64,000 nt of DNA from CAVPXC01 sp963709505 (GTDB taxonomy: Bacteria > Chloroflexota > Anaerolineae > JAAEKA01). Shown piece by piece: positions 26,600-35,953 of this stretch (position 1 is its first letter; every line of letters starts with the position of its first letter). The translations under genes and the position numbers were made by a program. The stretch spans positions 164,294 to 228,293 of the forward strand of contig CAVPXC010000019.1 of assembly GCA_963709505.1 (NCBI GenBank), written 5' to 3'. Under the pieces are notes generated by a model. That model saw only the letters and a program-made list of their open reading frames with translations. It searched no databases and had not been told where the DNA came from.

Positions 26600-26935
26600 T
26601 GCTACATTTTTATAGCAGGCGCCTCGCCGGCCTGCCGACACCCCTAGGGATGAAAATGCGGAGCGCGGTGTCCCTTCGGTAACCGCGGACTCCTGAACTT
26701 GTTCAGGGTCCGACCAGTCCGACTGCCTCGACAAGTCGAGGAGTCCGGCGTACACCGCGGACTCCCGAACTTGTTCGGCTATTTTCAAAGCAGCAGCAGG
26801 CGCCTCGCTGGCACGCCGGCACCCCCAAGGATGAAAACAGCAGGGCTCGGTCAGAGACCGGCCCGAGCGGTTAGAGCTGTTTTCAAGCCAGGCACCGGGC
26901 CGGCCTGCCGGCACCCCTAAGGATGAAAATGGCTG
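26600..26935. repeat. Cluster of three IS110-end-like repeats and small palindromes
   Basis: Three copies of a 40-base motif, roughly CAGGCGCCTCGC-YGGC-GCCGGCACCCCYAAGGATGAAAA, start near 26616, 26799 and 26889. Each follows a TTTTCAA- or TTTTATA-like sequence, the same that ends the IS110 copies. The third copy is the left end of IS110 copy 2. Between them are palindromes such as CCTGAACTTGTTCAGG (about 26690). No gene is present between 26478 and 27149. Confidence 0.7.
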
Positions 26936-27149
26936 TGGCCGGCGCCTGAGATGGTGTGCTATACTGCAGCGGACGTCATTGGTCCAAGAGCGGTTACACT
27001 GTGGAGCCACGAGCCCGTAAGACAGGCTGCTCTGAGGCGCCGAGAGGCACCCCAAATTGTCGCACCCGTACTTGGGTAGCACGTAAAGCAGAATCTCGCT
27101 TCCTGCAGCGCCTGGCCGGTAACGTCTAAACCACCTCAGGAGTGAGATC
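26887..27149 (+). ncRNA. Candidate IS110 bridge-RNA region, copy 2
   Basis: The 263-base non-coding left end before the transposase, equivalent to 12728-12990. It differs from copy 1 at one base near 27080 (A for G on the complementary reading). Its ends as an RNA are not defined. Confidence 0.4.
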
Positions 27150-28454
<1,305 letters not shown>

Positions 28455-28498
28455 CTACCGGACTACGTTTATTTTCAAAGCAGCAGATGAACTGGATA

Positions 28499-28559
28499 TG
28501 AAAACGGGCCTCGCCCCCTGGGTGTGCACCGAAGCACAACTCAGAAGTCGAGGCCCGTT
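28499..28559 (-). terminator. Rho-independent terminator downstream of pckG
   Basis: On the minus strand AACGGGCCTCG (28559-28549) pairs with its complement at 28513-28503 across a 35-base loop, followed by TTTT. It lies 50 bases past the pckG stop. The long loop makes it less typical. Confidence 0.55.
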
Positions 28560-28607
28560 AGGTCAATTGATGGTCGAGAATCCAGCGCTTTCTGTAAGCT
28601 CCGGAGA

Positions 28608-30470
28608 TTACCCGCTTGTCGCAACCTTCTCAGGATCGAGTTCCCACTTCTCCGCCGAGCGCCAGAGACCGGAGAGCAGCAGTTCCTTCTTGAATAGCAT
28701 TTCCTTCGGTAGGCGATCGTAGAGCCGGATGAACAACTCCTCGTGCAACAGGATCTCCTGCTTCCACTGCTCGCGGTCCACGCTCATGATTTCGTTGAAC
28801 TGCTCGCGGCTGAAGTCCAGGCCGGTCCAATCCAACTCCTCGTAGCGCGGCATCCAGCCGACCGGGCTCTCTACACTGGCTGCGCGGCCATGGGCACGTT
28901 CGACAATCCACTTAAGCACGCGCATGTTGTCGCCGAAGCCGGGCCACAGGAACTTACCATCCTTGTCGGTGCGAAACCAGTTGACGCTGAAGATGCGCGG
29001 CGGGTTCGGGACATGCCGGCCGAAGTCCAGCCAATGGTTGATGTATTCACCCATGTGATAGCCGGCGAAGGGCAGCATGGCGAAGGGATCGCGGCGCACC
29101 ACGCCCATCTGGCCAAACGCCGCGGCCGTGGTCTCGGAGCCCATCGTCGCCGCCATGTAGACGCCGTGTACCCAGTTGGTGGCCTGGACCACCAGTGGCA
29201 CCGTGTTGCTGCGCCGGCCGCCGAAGATGAAGGCCGAGATCGGCACACCCTGCGGGTTTTCCCAGTCCGGATCGATCGCCGGGTTCAGGAAGGCAGGCGC
29301 CGTGAAGCGTGCGTTGGGATGGGCGGCCTTGCGGCCGCTGTCCGGCGTCCACGCATTGCCCTGCCAGTCGGTTAGCTCAGGTGGCGCCTGCTTGGTCATG
29401 CCCTCCCACCAGACGTCGCCATCGGGGGTCAGGGCGACGTTGGTGTAGATGGTGTCCTTACGGATGCTCAGCATCGCGTTCGGGTTGGTCTTGTCCGAAG
29501 TGCCGGGCGCGACGCCGAAATAGCCCGCCTCGGGGTTGATGGCATAGAGCTTCCCATCCTTGCCGAGCTTGATCCACGCGATGTCGTCGCCGACGGTCGT
29601 GACCTTCCAGCCCTCGAAGGCCGCCGGTGGGATCAGCATGGCGAAGTTGGTCTTGCCGCAGGCGCTCGGGAAAGCGGCTGCGACGTAGGTCTTTTCGCCC
29701 TTCGGATCCTCGACGCCCAGGATCAGCATGTGCTCGGCCAGCCAGCCCTCGTCACGGGCCATCACCGAAGCGATGCGCAGGGCAAGGCACTTCTTGCCCA
29801 ACAAAGCGTTGCCGCCGTAGCCACTGCCGTAGGACCAAATCGCGCGCTCTTCGGGGAAGTGGACGATGTATTTGACCGTCTTGTTACACGGCCAGGATAC
29901 GTCCTTGTCGCCCGGGGCTAGCGGTGCGCCGACCGTGTGCATGCAAGGTATGAATTCGCCGTCCTCGCCCAGCACGTCGATCACCTTGCTGCCCATGCGG
30001 GTCATGATGCGCATGTTGGTCACGACGTAGGCCGAGTCGGTGATCTCGATGCCGATCTGTGCGATGTGCGAGCCAAGCGGTCCCATGCTGAACGGAATGA
30101 CGTACATCGTGCGCCCGCGCATACAGCCGTCGAACAACCCGTTCAGGATTCCGTGCATATCGCGCGGTTCCATCCAATTGTTGGTGGGGCCGGCGTCGTT
30201 CTTATTGACGCTGCAAATGTATGTCCGATCCTCGACGCGGGCAACGTCGCTGGGATCGGAGAAGGCGAGGAAGCTGTTGGGGCGCTTTTCCTCGTTCAAC
30301 CTGATGTAGGTGCCGGCTTTGACGAGAGCTTCGCACAGCTCGTCGTACTCTTTCTGAGAGCCGTCGCACCAATGAACTGCGTCCGGTTTGCACAGGGCCG
30401 CCATTTCGTCGACCCAGATGCGAAGCTTTTCGTGCTTGAGATTGGCAGGATAGGTAATCATGGTCGGCAT
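28608..30470 (-). CDS. pckG: Phosphoenolpyruvate carboxykinase (GTP)
   Basis: A 620-residue GTP-dependent PEP carboxykinase that interconverts oxaloacetate and phosphoenolpyruvate, the entry to gluconeogenesis. Diagnostic pieces: CDGSQKEYDEL, PSDVARVEDRTYICS, YVIPFSMGPLGS, the kinase P-loop AAFPSACGKTNFAML near residue 268, VGDDIAWI (metal Asp), and GVPISAFIFGGRRSNTVPLV. Length is normal. The first ATG (30470) sits behind AAAGGA; a second ATG three codons later is possible. Monocistronic. Confidence 0.97.
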   Translation of the reverse strand: MPTMITYPANLKHEKLRIWVDEMAALCKPDAVHWCDGSQKEYDELCEALVKAGTYIRLNEEKRPNSFLAFSDPSDVARVEDRTYICSVNKNDAGPTNNWMEPRDMHGILNGLFDGCMRGRTMYVIPFSMGPLGSHIAQIGIEITDSAYVVTNMRIMTRMGSKVIDVLGEDGEFIPCMHTVGAPLAPGDKDVSWPCNKTVKYIVHFPEERAIWSYGSGYGGNALLGKKCLALRIASVMARDEGWLAEHMLILGVEDPKGEKTYVAAAFPSACGKTNFAMLIPPAAFEGWKVTTVGDDIAWIKLGKDGKLYAINPEAGYFGVAPGTSDKTNPNAMLSIRKDTIYTNVALTPDGDVWWEGMTKQAPPELTDWQGNAWTPDSGRKAAHPNARFTAPAFLNPAIDPDWENPQGVPISAFIFGGRRSNTVPLVVQATNWVHGVYMAATMGSETTAAAFGQMGVVRRDPFAMLPFAGYHMGEYINHWLDFGRHVPNPPRIFSVNWFRTDKDGKFLWPGFGDNMRVLKWIVERAHGRAASVESPVGWMPRYEELDWTGLDFSREQFNEIMSVDREQWKQEILLHEELFIRLYDRLPKEMLFKKELLLSGLWRSAEKWELDPEKVATSG

Positions 30471-30710
30471 CGTCCTTTGATCGGAAGTGGAACAGGGCTG
30501 GAGTTTGTCCGGCGATTAACGGACAGCGGGTATACGACAGAAAACACAGCGGCAGGTGCCGCCGCGATAGATCGTCCTCACGGGATCGCGTCGGGCAGCA
30601 CAGATTAAATCATGATTTAGTTGAACTTGCAAATTTCGTCACAAGCGCGTTGCAATCGATATGCGAACGTTGGCTCGGGCGTGGTTCCCGGCAGACCTCC
30701 GAGGTCTGTC
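30471..30710. other. Intergenic region upstream of pckG and downstream of aroKB
   Basis: TTGCAA and TTTAAT, 17 bases apart on the minus strand near 30605-30633, could be the pckG promoter. The palindrome CAGACCTCCGAGGTCTG near 30692 matches the one at 21959. No gene is seen. Confidence 0.4.
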
Positions 30711-32294
30711 TTAGAGTACCGCCAGTACCTCCTCGGACGCGACATCATCGAACACGTCCACATCGCCAATGGCGCGCGGCAACACGAAACGCAGCCGGCT
30801 GCCGGCGCGCTTCTTGTCGGTTGCCATGGCGGCTACGATCGCCTCGGGAGACAAGCCAACCGCACGGGTCGGCAGGTCTAATCGTTCCAAGACCCCTTCC
30901 ACTCGCCTCACCAACGCCGGATCGCACAGCCCTCTCCTGGCTGCGAGCCGCGTCGCTGCTGCCAGGCCAATCGCCACACCCTCGCCGTGGCGCGTCCGGT
31001 AGCCCGACACGATCTCGATCGCATGGCCAAACGTGTGCCCCAGGTTCAGCACCGCCCGCCGGCCGCTCTCGAAGGGGTCTTCCTCGACCACCGCCACTTT
31101 GACCCGCACGGCCTCGGCGATTAGCTCCGCCAGTGCGGGCGGGATCGCTTCGTCCTTGCCCTCCAACGCCTCGAATAGCTCCGGCGCGCCGATGATACCG
31201 TGCTTGACCACCTCGGCCAGGCCGCTGCGGAACTCGGCCGGCGGCAGCGTGCTCAGCACCGCCGGGTCGATCAGCACCAGCGCCGGCTGTTTGAACGCGC
31301 CAACCAGGTTTTTCCCTTGCGGAAGATCCACCCCGGTCTTGCCCCCCACGCTGGCATCCACCATCGCCAGCAGGCTGGTCGGGATCTGCACGAACGGCAC
31401 GCCGCGCAGGTAGGTGACCGCGGCAAAACCTGCCACGTCCCCGACCACCCCGCCGCCCAGGGCAATCACTGGGCTGCGACGGTCGAGATTGGCCTCGACG
31501 AAGCGCTCGTACAGGCCGGCAACCGTTTCTAATGTCTTGTTGGCCTCGCCGTCAGGAATCTCCACTAACACCGGGGCGAAGCCGGCCAGGCGCAAGCTAC
31601 TTAGCACAGCCTGGCCATGCGCTTCGCCGATGGCCGGATGCGTGATCACGGCGCAGCGGCCCGGCTGGCTACCTCCCAGTGCTTCTCTTAGGACGAGTGC
31701 TCCCGCGTCCGCCAGCAGGCCTTCACCTACCAGGATATCGTAGCTTCCACCGGGATAGCTTACAGGAATGCGGATTGGTGTCATCTCGACCATGCGGATC
31801 ACCTCCTTGGCCACCTGTTCCACCGTCAGTCCGGTGGTGTCGATTTGATGTGGAATAGCGGCATAGGCTTCCGTACGCTGGCCTAACAGGTCGTGAATAC
31901 GCTCCAGCCGATCAGGCACGGCCAGCAGTGGTCGATCTCCGGCGTTTGCCAGCCGATCGAGCACGAGCTCCGGTGGGGCCGTCAGGCAGACCATCATACT
32001 GCTTCTGGCTAATGCCTGCCGGTTTGTCGCCGGCACCAGCGCGCCGCCGCCGGTGGCGATCACCAGGCCGCGCAGGGCTGCGAGTTCCCGGCAGAGCTCG
32101 GCCTCCATCAGTCTAAAGGAGGGTTCGCCCTGTTCGGCGAAAATGGCTGAGATCGGCTTGCCGGTGCGTTGCTCGATCATCTCGTCCATGTCGACGAAAG
32201 GGCGGCCCAACTGCTGCGCCACCCGGTGGCCCACAGCGGTCTTGCCCGTGCCCATGAAGCCGGTAAGCACGATATTGCGATTGTCCATGGTCAT
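30711..32294 (-). CDS. aroKB: Fused shikimate kinase / 3-dehydroquinate synthase
   Basis: A 527-residue bifunctional enzyme of the shikimate pathway. Residues 1-165 are shikimate kinase: NIVLTGFMGTGKTAVGHRVA (P-loop), FVDMDEMIEQRTG, FRLMEAELCREL, IATGGGALV. Residues 175-527 are 3-dehydroquinate synthase: DGEANKTLETV, ALGGGVVGDVAGFAAVTYLR, PTSLLAMVDASVGGKTGVD, KNLVGAFKQP, LGHTFGHAIE (metal-binding His). It would carry out step 2 and step 5 of aromatic amino acid synthesis. The ATG at 32294 overlaps the upstream stop (ATGA), so it is coupled to the glycosylase fusion gene. Confidence 0.95.
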   Translation of the reverse strand: MTMDNRNIVLTGFMGTGKTAVGHRVAQQLGRPFVDMDEMIEQRTGKPISAIFAEQGEPSFRLMEAELCRELAALRGLVIATGGGALVPATNRQALARSSMMVCLTAPPELVLDRLANAGDRPLLAVPDRLERIHDLLGQRTEAYAAIPHQIDTTGLTVEQVAKEVIRMVEMTPIRIPVSYPGGSYDILVGEGLLADAGALVLREALGGSQPGRCAVITHPAIGEAHGQAVLSSLRLAGFAPVLVEIPDGEANKTLETVAGLYERFVEANLDRRSPVIALGGGVVGDVAGFAAVTYLRGVPFVQIPTSLLAMVDASVGGKTGVDLPQGKNLVGAFKQPALVLIDPAVLSTLPPAEFRSGLAEVVKHGIIGAPELFEALEGKDEAIPPALAELIAEAVRVKVAVVEEDPFESGRRAVLNLGHTFGHAIEIVSGYRTRHGEGVAIGLAAATRLAARRGLCDPALVRRVEGVLERLDLPTRAVGLSPEAIVAAMATDKKRAGSRLRFVLPRAIGDVDVFDDVASEEVLAVL

Positions 32295-33142
32295 CGCACG
32301 ACCCATCGCCACAGCACTGTGTGCGCCCGGTCGTCGCCGGAGACGTTGACGCGCGGCGTGGCAACGATGTGTTCATCCAACACTGGCTCGCCCGGCTCGA
32401 TCCATAGCTCGACCCCCTGGGTCAGATCGTGGCCGTCCAACTGCCGGTCGATGGCCAGGGCCTGACACAGCTTCGCCGGGCCATCGGCCAGAGATTGCTT
32501 CGGCCGTCTCGGCCGGCGAGCGACCATCAGATCGATACCCTCCAGTGGGAAGATGCCTCGGAGCAGCACGGCAGCCGGAAACCCATCCGCTTCGGTCACC
32601 ACATTCAGGCAATAGTGCATGCCGTAGATGAAATAGACGTAGGTGAAGCCTCCCGGCCCGTACATAGCCTGGTTGCGTTGGCTGCGGCCGTTTGCGGCGT
32701 GGCTGGCCAGGTCATCTTCGCCGATATAGGCCTCGACCTCGACGATACGCCCGGCAGCGCGCTGTCCGTCCAGCATCCGCACCAGGCGCGCTCCAAGCAG
32801 CTCCCGAGCCACGAGCAGCGTGTCGCGGAGGTAAAACTCCCGAGGCAGCGGCGCTCGACTGCCGCCGATGGCGGGCAAGAAGAGGTAGACCTTGTCGCCA
32901 TCGACCACCAGCCGCAGGGCCTCGTCGCCCAAAGGCACCAACCTGGCATTGACGAATACCTGATAGGGCATGAGGCGGCCGAAGGCATCGCCTCGAAAGG
33001 CCGTCTCGAAGGCGGGATAGGTGGCTGCCAGGCGCGTGAGCACGTCTGCAACCGTCACCTTGCCCTCGCCGAAATCAAGATATAGGCGCATCGCGCCGGC
33101 CGATCGCCACAGCGGCTCGCCCAGCCGGACCATAATCTGCAT
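32291..33142 (-). CDS. Fusion: MoaD/ThiS-like domain + 3-methyladenine DNA glycosylase (AAG)
   Basis: A 283-residue protein. Residues 1-98 form a ubiquitin-like beta-grasp domain of MoaD type (MRLYLDFGEGKVTVADVLTR, PYQVFVNARLVPLGDEALRL, DKVYLFLPAIGGS); its terminal Gly-Gly is now internal. Residues 105-283 are an AAG/MPG-type glycosylase: REFYLRDTLLVARELLGARL, GRIVEVEAYIGEDDLASHA (catalytic Glu), MYGPGGFTYVYFIYGMHYCL, VLLRGIFPLEG. AAG removes alkylated purines and hypoxanthine. The GTG/ATG choice: ATG 33142 behind GAGGAG is used; the extension to 33265 is not protein-like. Why a sulfur-carrier fold is joined to a glycosylase is unknown. Confidence 0.85.
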   Translation of the reverse strand: MQIMVRLGEPLWRSAGAMRLYLDFGEGKVTVADVLTRLAATYPAFETAFRGDAFGRLMPYQVFVNARLVPLGDEALRLVVDGDKVYLFLPAIGGSRAPLPREFYLRDTLLVARELLGARLVRMLDGQRAAGRIVEVEAYIGEDDLASHAANGRSQRNQAMYGPGGFTYVYFIYGMHYCLNVVTEADGFPAAVLLRGIFPLEGIDLMVARRPRRPKQSLADGPAKLCQALAIDRQLDGHDLTQGVELWIEPGEPVLDEHIVATPRVNVSGDDRAHTVLWRWVVR

Positions 33143-33486
33143 CCAGATTCTCCTCAAACACCGAAAAACGCCGTCGATCAGCGTTGATTCTATCACAGAA
33201 TGGCCTCTGATAAAAGCCGGCAGACAGGTTGAGTGCTTTGTTAAGCTTGAAGTTATGAGTATCACTGGCGCTGCGCCGTGACACTCATAAATCTCAACCT
33301 AACAGAACATTGAGTTTGCGATTCTGTAACACAATCGGTGCTCGAAGTTCATGATCCGTTCACAACAATCTGCTATTCTAGACTCTAAACGCCTCATATC
33401 GTGAACCTTCGCCACAGCGGCAGCATGGAACTGGCCGACCCGACCCAGACCGCCGTATCTGATCCGCAAAGAAAGGAAAGAACGCC
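33143..33486. other. Gene-free stretch with an imperfect hairpin
   Basis: ATGAGT-A-TCAC...GTGA-C-ACTCAT with GGCGC-T-GCGCC at the centre (about 33253-33287) can form a hairpin. AACAGAACATTGAGTTT nearby recalls the arms of the palindrome at 20075. Nothing else is recognised. Confidence 0.5.
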
Positions 33487-33588
33487 ATGGCTCTTCCAAT
33501 GATAATCGTGTTGGCAGCCTTGCTGCTTTGGACGCTCATCCCTGAACCTGATCAGGATGTCGATCACGTAGAGAGCCCCCGCAAATAG
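33487..33588 (+). CDS. Small membrane peptide (33 aa)
   Basis: ATG at 33487 behind AAAGGAAAG opens a 33-codon frame, MALPMIIVLAALLLWTLIPE followed by an acidic tail ending SPRK. Residues 4-18 form one hydrophobic helix, so a single-pass membrane peptide is plausible. It is short, and support rests on the ribosome-binding site, the helix and the terminator that follows 90 bases later. Function unknown. Confidence 0.5.
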   Translation: MALPMIIVLAALLLWTLIPEPDQDVDHVESPRK

Positions 33589-33676
33589 CCATTGCGGCGG
33601 CTCGCTCTGCGAGTATTACCCGGAGAACGGCGCCAGCCTTCATCAAAACACGGCCGTCGCCTGGCATCCGGTTATG

Positions 33677-33704
33677 ACGCCTGTCCTTTATGGACAGGCG
33701 TTTT
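33677..33704 (+). terminator. Rho-independent terminator
   Basis: ACGCCTGTCC (33677-33686), loop TTTAT, GGACAGGCGT (33692-33701) followed by TTT. A strong 10-bp stem and T run downstream of the small membrane peptide gene. Confidence 0.8.
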
Positions 33705-33729
33705 GATTGCTCTCATCATGACGAACCAA

Positions 33730-33752
33730 GCCAGCGTCGGCTCGACGCTGGC
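33730..33752. repeat. Short palindrome
   Basis: GCCAGCGTC-GGCTC-GACGCTGGC, a 9-bp stem, lies between the terminator and the histidine phosphatase gene. It may be part of a dispersed REP-like set. Confidence 0.6.
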
Positions 33753-33850
33753 ACGGGGGAGATTTCGGAACCTCGCGCACTTCCAAAACCAGGGCGGCTG
33801 TGCTATTATCTTCAAAGAGAAATCACGATAGTTAGAAAGCATCTTTTGTA

Positions 33851-34510
33851 ATGACCGACCTTCTATTGATCCGTCACACGACAAACGATTGGGTAGCCGA
33901 CCGGCTGGCCGGATGGACGCCAGGCGTCCACCTCAACGAAACCGGCCGTACCCAGGCCGAGGCGTTGGCCGAGCGATTGGCTTCGTGGCCAATCGCAGCG
34001 ATCTACAGCAGCCCGCTCGAGCGAGCGATGGAAACGGCACACCCCTTGGCTGCACGCCACAATCTGCCGATTGGCATCGAGGAAGGCGTGGGCGAATCGC
34101 ACTACGGCGACTGGACCGGTCAACTCCTCAAGGAGCTAGCCAAGGCGCCCGAGTGGATGCAGGTGCAGTTTGTTCCCAGCCTGGCCCGCTTTCCCAACGG
34201 CGAGAGCTTGGGTGAGATGCAGGCCCGCGCCGTGGCGGCCACCGAGCGCCTGCGCGCCGCCCATCCCAAGAGCGTGATCGCAGTCGTGTCGCACGCCGAT
34301 GTGATCAAGGCCATCGCCGCCGCATACGCCGGCATGCCGTTCGACCTGTTTCAGCGGCTGGTAATCGACACGGCATCCGTCACCTGGTTCCGATTCACGC
34401 CACACGGACCGCGCCTGCTGAAGTTCAACGATACTGGCTCGCTGGAGCCACCCAAGCCTGAGTCGCCGGAAAGCCAGACTGCCGACGAGAAGCAAGCGGA
34501 CAAACAATAA
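33851..34510 (+). CDS. Histidine phosphatase family protein (MSMEG_4193 type)
   Basis: A 219-residue phosphatase of the phosphoglycerate-mutase superfamily. The phosphohistidine motif reads LLLIRHTTNDWVADRLAGW (RHT instead of RHG), followed by YSSPLERAMETAHPLA, GIEEGVGESHYGDWTG (catalytic Glu) and VVSHADVIKAIAA (second His). The Pro/Glu-rich C-terminus is disordered. This type is found in Actinobacteria next to DUF3090 and SCO1664 genes, exactly as here, which supports the assignment (TIGR03848-like). The physiological substrate is unknown. Confidence 0.9.
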   Translation: MTDLLLIRHTTNDWVADRLAGWTPGVHLNETGRTQAEALAERLASWPIAAIYSSPLERAMETAHPLAARHNLPIGIEEGVGESHYGDWTGQLLKELAKAPEWMQVQFVPSLARFPNGESLGEMQARAVAATERLRAAHPKSVIAVVSHADVIKAIAAAYAGMPFDLFQRLVIDTASVTWFRFTPHGPRLLKFNDTGSLEPPKPESPESQTADEKQADKQ

Positions 34511-34521
34511 GGACCCACCCC

Positions 34522-35061
34522 ATGGCATCATACGATTTTGATCTGAAACCGTGCAGCCGGCTCACTATCGGAACTGTCGGGCCGGCCGGCCAGCGATCGT
34601 TTTATCTGCAGGGCATCCAAGGCCGCCAAATGGTATCGCTGCTGATCGAAAAGCAACAGGCGCAGGCGTTGGCTATCGGCATCGACGAGCTGCTCGAAGA
34701 GGTTGATAAGCAATATCCGCCCGACCGTGAACCGGAGCAGGTAAGGAGCGATCTGCCGCTCATCGACCCACTCACCTCGCGCTTTCGCGTTGGCCGTCTG
34801 GGGCTCGGCTACGACGCCGAGGAAGACTTGCTGGTGATCTTCGCGCAGGAGATGCTTGACGAGGAAGAGGCCGCTCGTCGCGAGCCCACGGTGGGACGGT
34901 TCTGGGCCAGTCGGGAGCAAATGGCAGCGTTGAGCGACCAAGCGAAACGGGCCGCGGCCGGTGGACGCCCGATTTGTGCGCTCTGCGGCAACCCTATCGA
35001 CCCGGAAGGGCATTTTTGTCCGCCGAGCAATGGCCACGCGTCGACGACGATCTTGCAGTGA
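34522..35061 (+). CDS. DUF3090 family protein
   Basis: A 179-residue protein starting MASYDFDLKPCSRLTIGTVG. VGPAGQRSFYLQGIQGRQMV, VSLLIEKQQAQALAIGIDEL and FRVGRLGLGYDAEEDLLVIF are the hallmarks of DUF3090 (TIGR03847-like). The C-terminal CALCGNPIDPEGHFCPPSNGH holds a C-x2-C...C zinc-ribbon-like end. It starts 11 bases after the phosphatase gene. In Actinobacteria the family sits in the same trio, sometimes by mycothiol biosynthesis genes. Function unknown. Confidence 0.9.
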   Translation: MASYDFDLKPCSRLTIGTVGPAGQRSFYLQGIQGRQMVSLLIEKQQAQALAIGIDELLEEVDKQYPPDREPEQVRSDLPLIDPLTSRFRVGRLGLGYDAEEDLLVIFAQEMLDEEEAARREPTVGRFWASREQMAALSDQAKRAAAGGRPICALCGNPIDPEGHFCPPSNGHASTTILQ

Positions 35062-35080
35062 CCGCAGGACGTTGACCCCT

Positions 35081-35171
35081 AGATCGGTCCGGTCCCCGAA
35101 GACCGTACCGATCGCCCTTGATCCTGCGTTGGTCGCTAGATCGGTACGGTCTTCGGGGACCGGACCGATCT
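35081..35171. repeat. Palindromic element with 33-bp inverted ends
   Basis: The arm AGATCGGTCCGGTCCCCGAA... (35081-35113) is matched by its complement at 35139-35171. It separates the DUF3090 and SCO1664 genes, which are otherwise a tight operon, so it is likely an insertion. Confidence 0.9.
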
Positions 35172-35193
35172 CTCTTGATCACTGGTTTCGTCC

Positions 35194-35940
35194 ATGAACG
35201 ACACACAAGAGCAAACCGCTTCCCTGGGCGACGTGATGGACTTGCTGGCGAACGGCGATTTATCGGTGCGCGGGCTGCTACCGGGCAGCTCCAACTACAC
35301 GTTCCTAGCCGATCTCAACAACGATCGCTTGAAAGCCTTGGCGGTCTACAAGCCGCGCCAGGGCGAGTCCCCACTGTGGGATTTTCCCCATGGCACACTG
35401 TGCAATCGAGAACTGGCAGCATACCTTGTCAGCCAAGGACTTGGCTGGACGTTGGTGCCCCCGACCGTGCTACGTGTTGGGCCCTACGGCAAGGGAGCAG
35501 TGCAGTTTTTTGTCGACGCCGACTTCAACCAGCACTATTTCACCTTTCAGGACGAAGTGGCGCTGCATCCGCTGTTCCAGCGCATCACGGCCTTTGACTT
35601 GATCATCAACAACGGCGACCGCAAGGCGGGCCACATCCTGCGCGACCGTCACAACCGCCTGTGGGCGATCGACCACGGGGTTTCTTTTCATACCCAGCCC
35701 AAACTACGCACAGTGGTCTGGGAATTTGCTGGTAAGCCGCTGACTGCCGATGTGACCGACGGCCTGGCCAGCCTGCGCAGCCAGTTGGACTCCAACTGCG
35801 AACTGTATGGACAGTTGAACCAGCTATTGAGCGACGCCGAGATGCGAGCGCTGATCAGGCGAACCGAACAGTTGTTGTCGAGCGAGAGCTTTCCCGATCC
35901 CGATCCCTACCGGCGCTCGTACCCCTGGCCGCTGGTGTAA
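35194..35940 (+). CDS. SCO1664 family protein
   Basis: A 248-residue protein matching the SCO1664 family (TIGR03843-like), third member of the trio with histidine phosphatase and DUF3090. GLLPGSSNYTFLADL, LKALAVYKPRQGESPLWDFP, LCNRELAAYLVSQGLGW, FDLIINNGDRKAGHILRDRH and LWAIDHGVSFHT resemble a distant PI3/PI4-kinase-like fold, with NNGDRKAGH and IDHG as the catalytic and metal loops. No substrate is known. It is followed 14 bases later by truD. Confidence 0.9.
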   Translation: MNDTQEQTASLGDVMDLLANGDLSVRGLLPGSSNYTFLADLNNDRLKALAVYKPRQGESPLWDFPHGTLCNRELAAYLVSQGLGWTLVPPTVLRVGPYGKGAVQFFVDADFNQHYFTFQDEVALHPLFQRITAFDLIINNGDRKAGHILRDRHNRLWAIDHGVSFHTQPKLRTVVWEFAGKPLTADVTDGLASLRSQLDSNCELYGQLNQLLSDAEMRALIRRTEQLLSSESFPDPDPYRRSYPWPLV

Positions 35941-35953
35941 GCGGAGGCGACGT

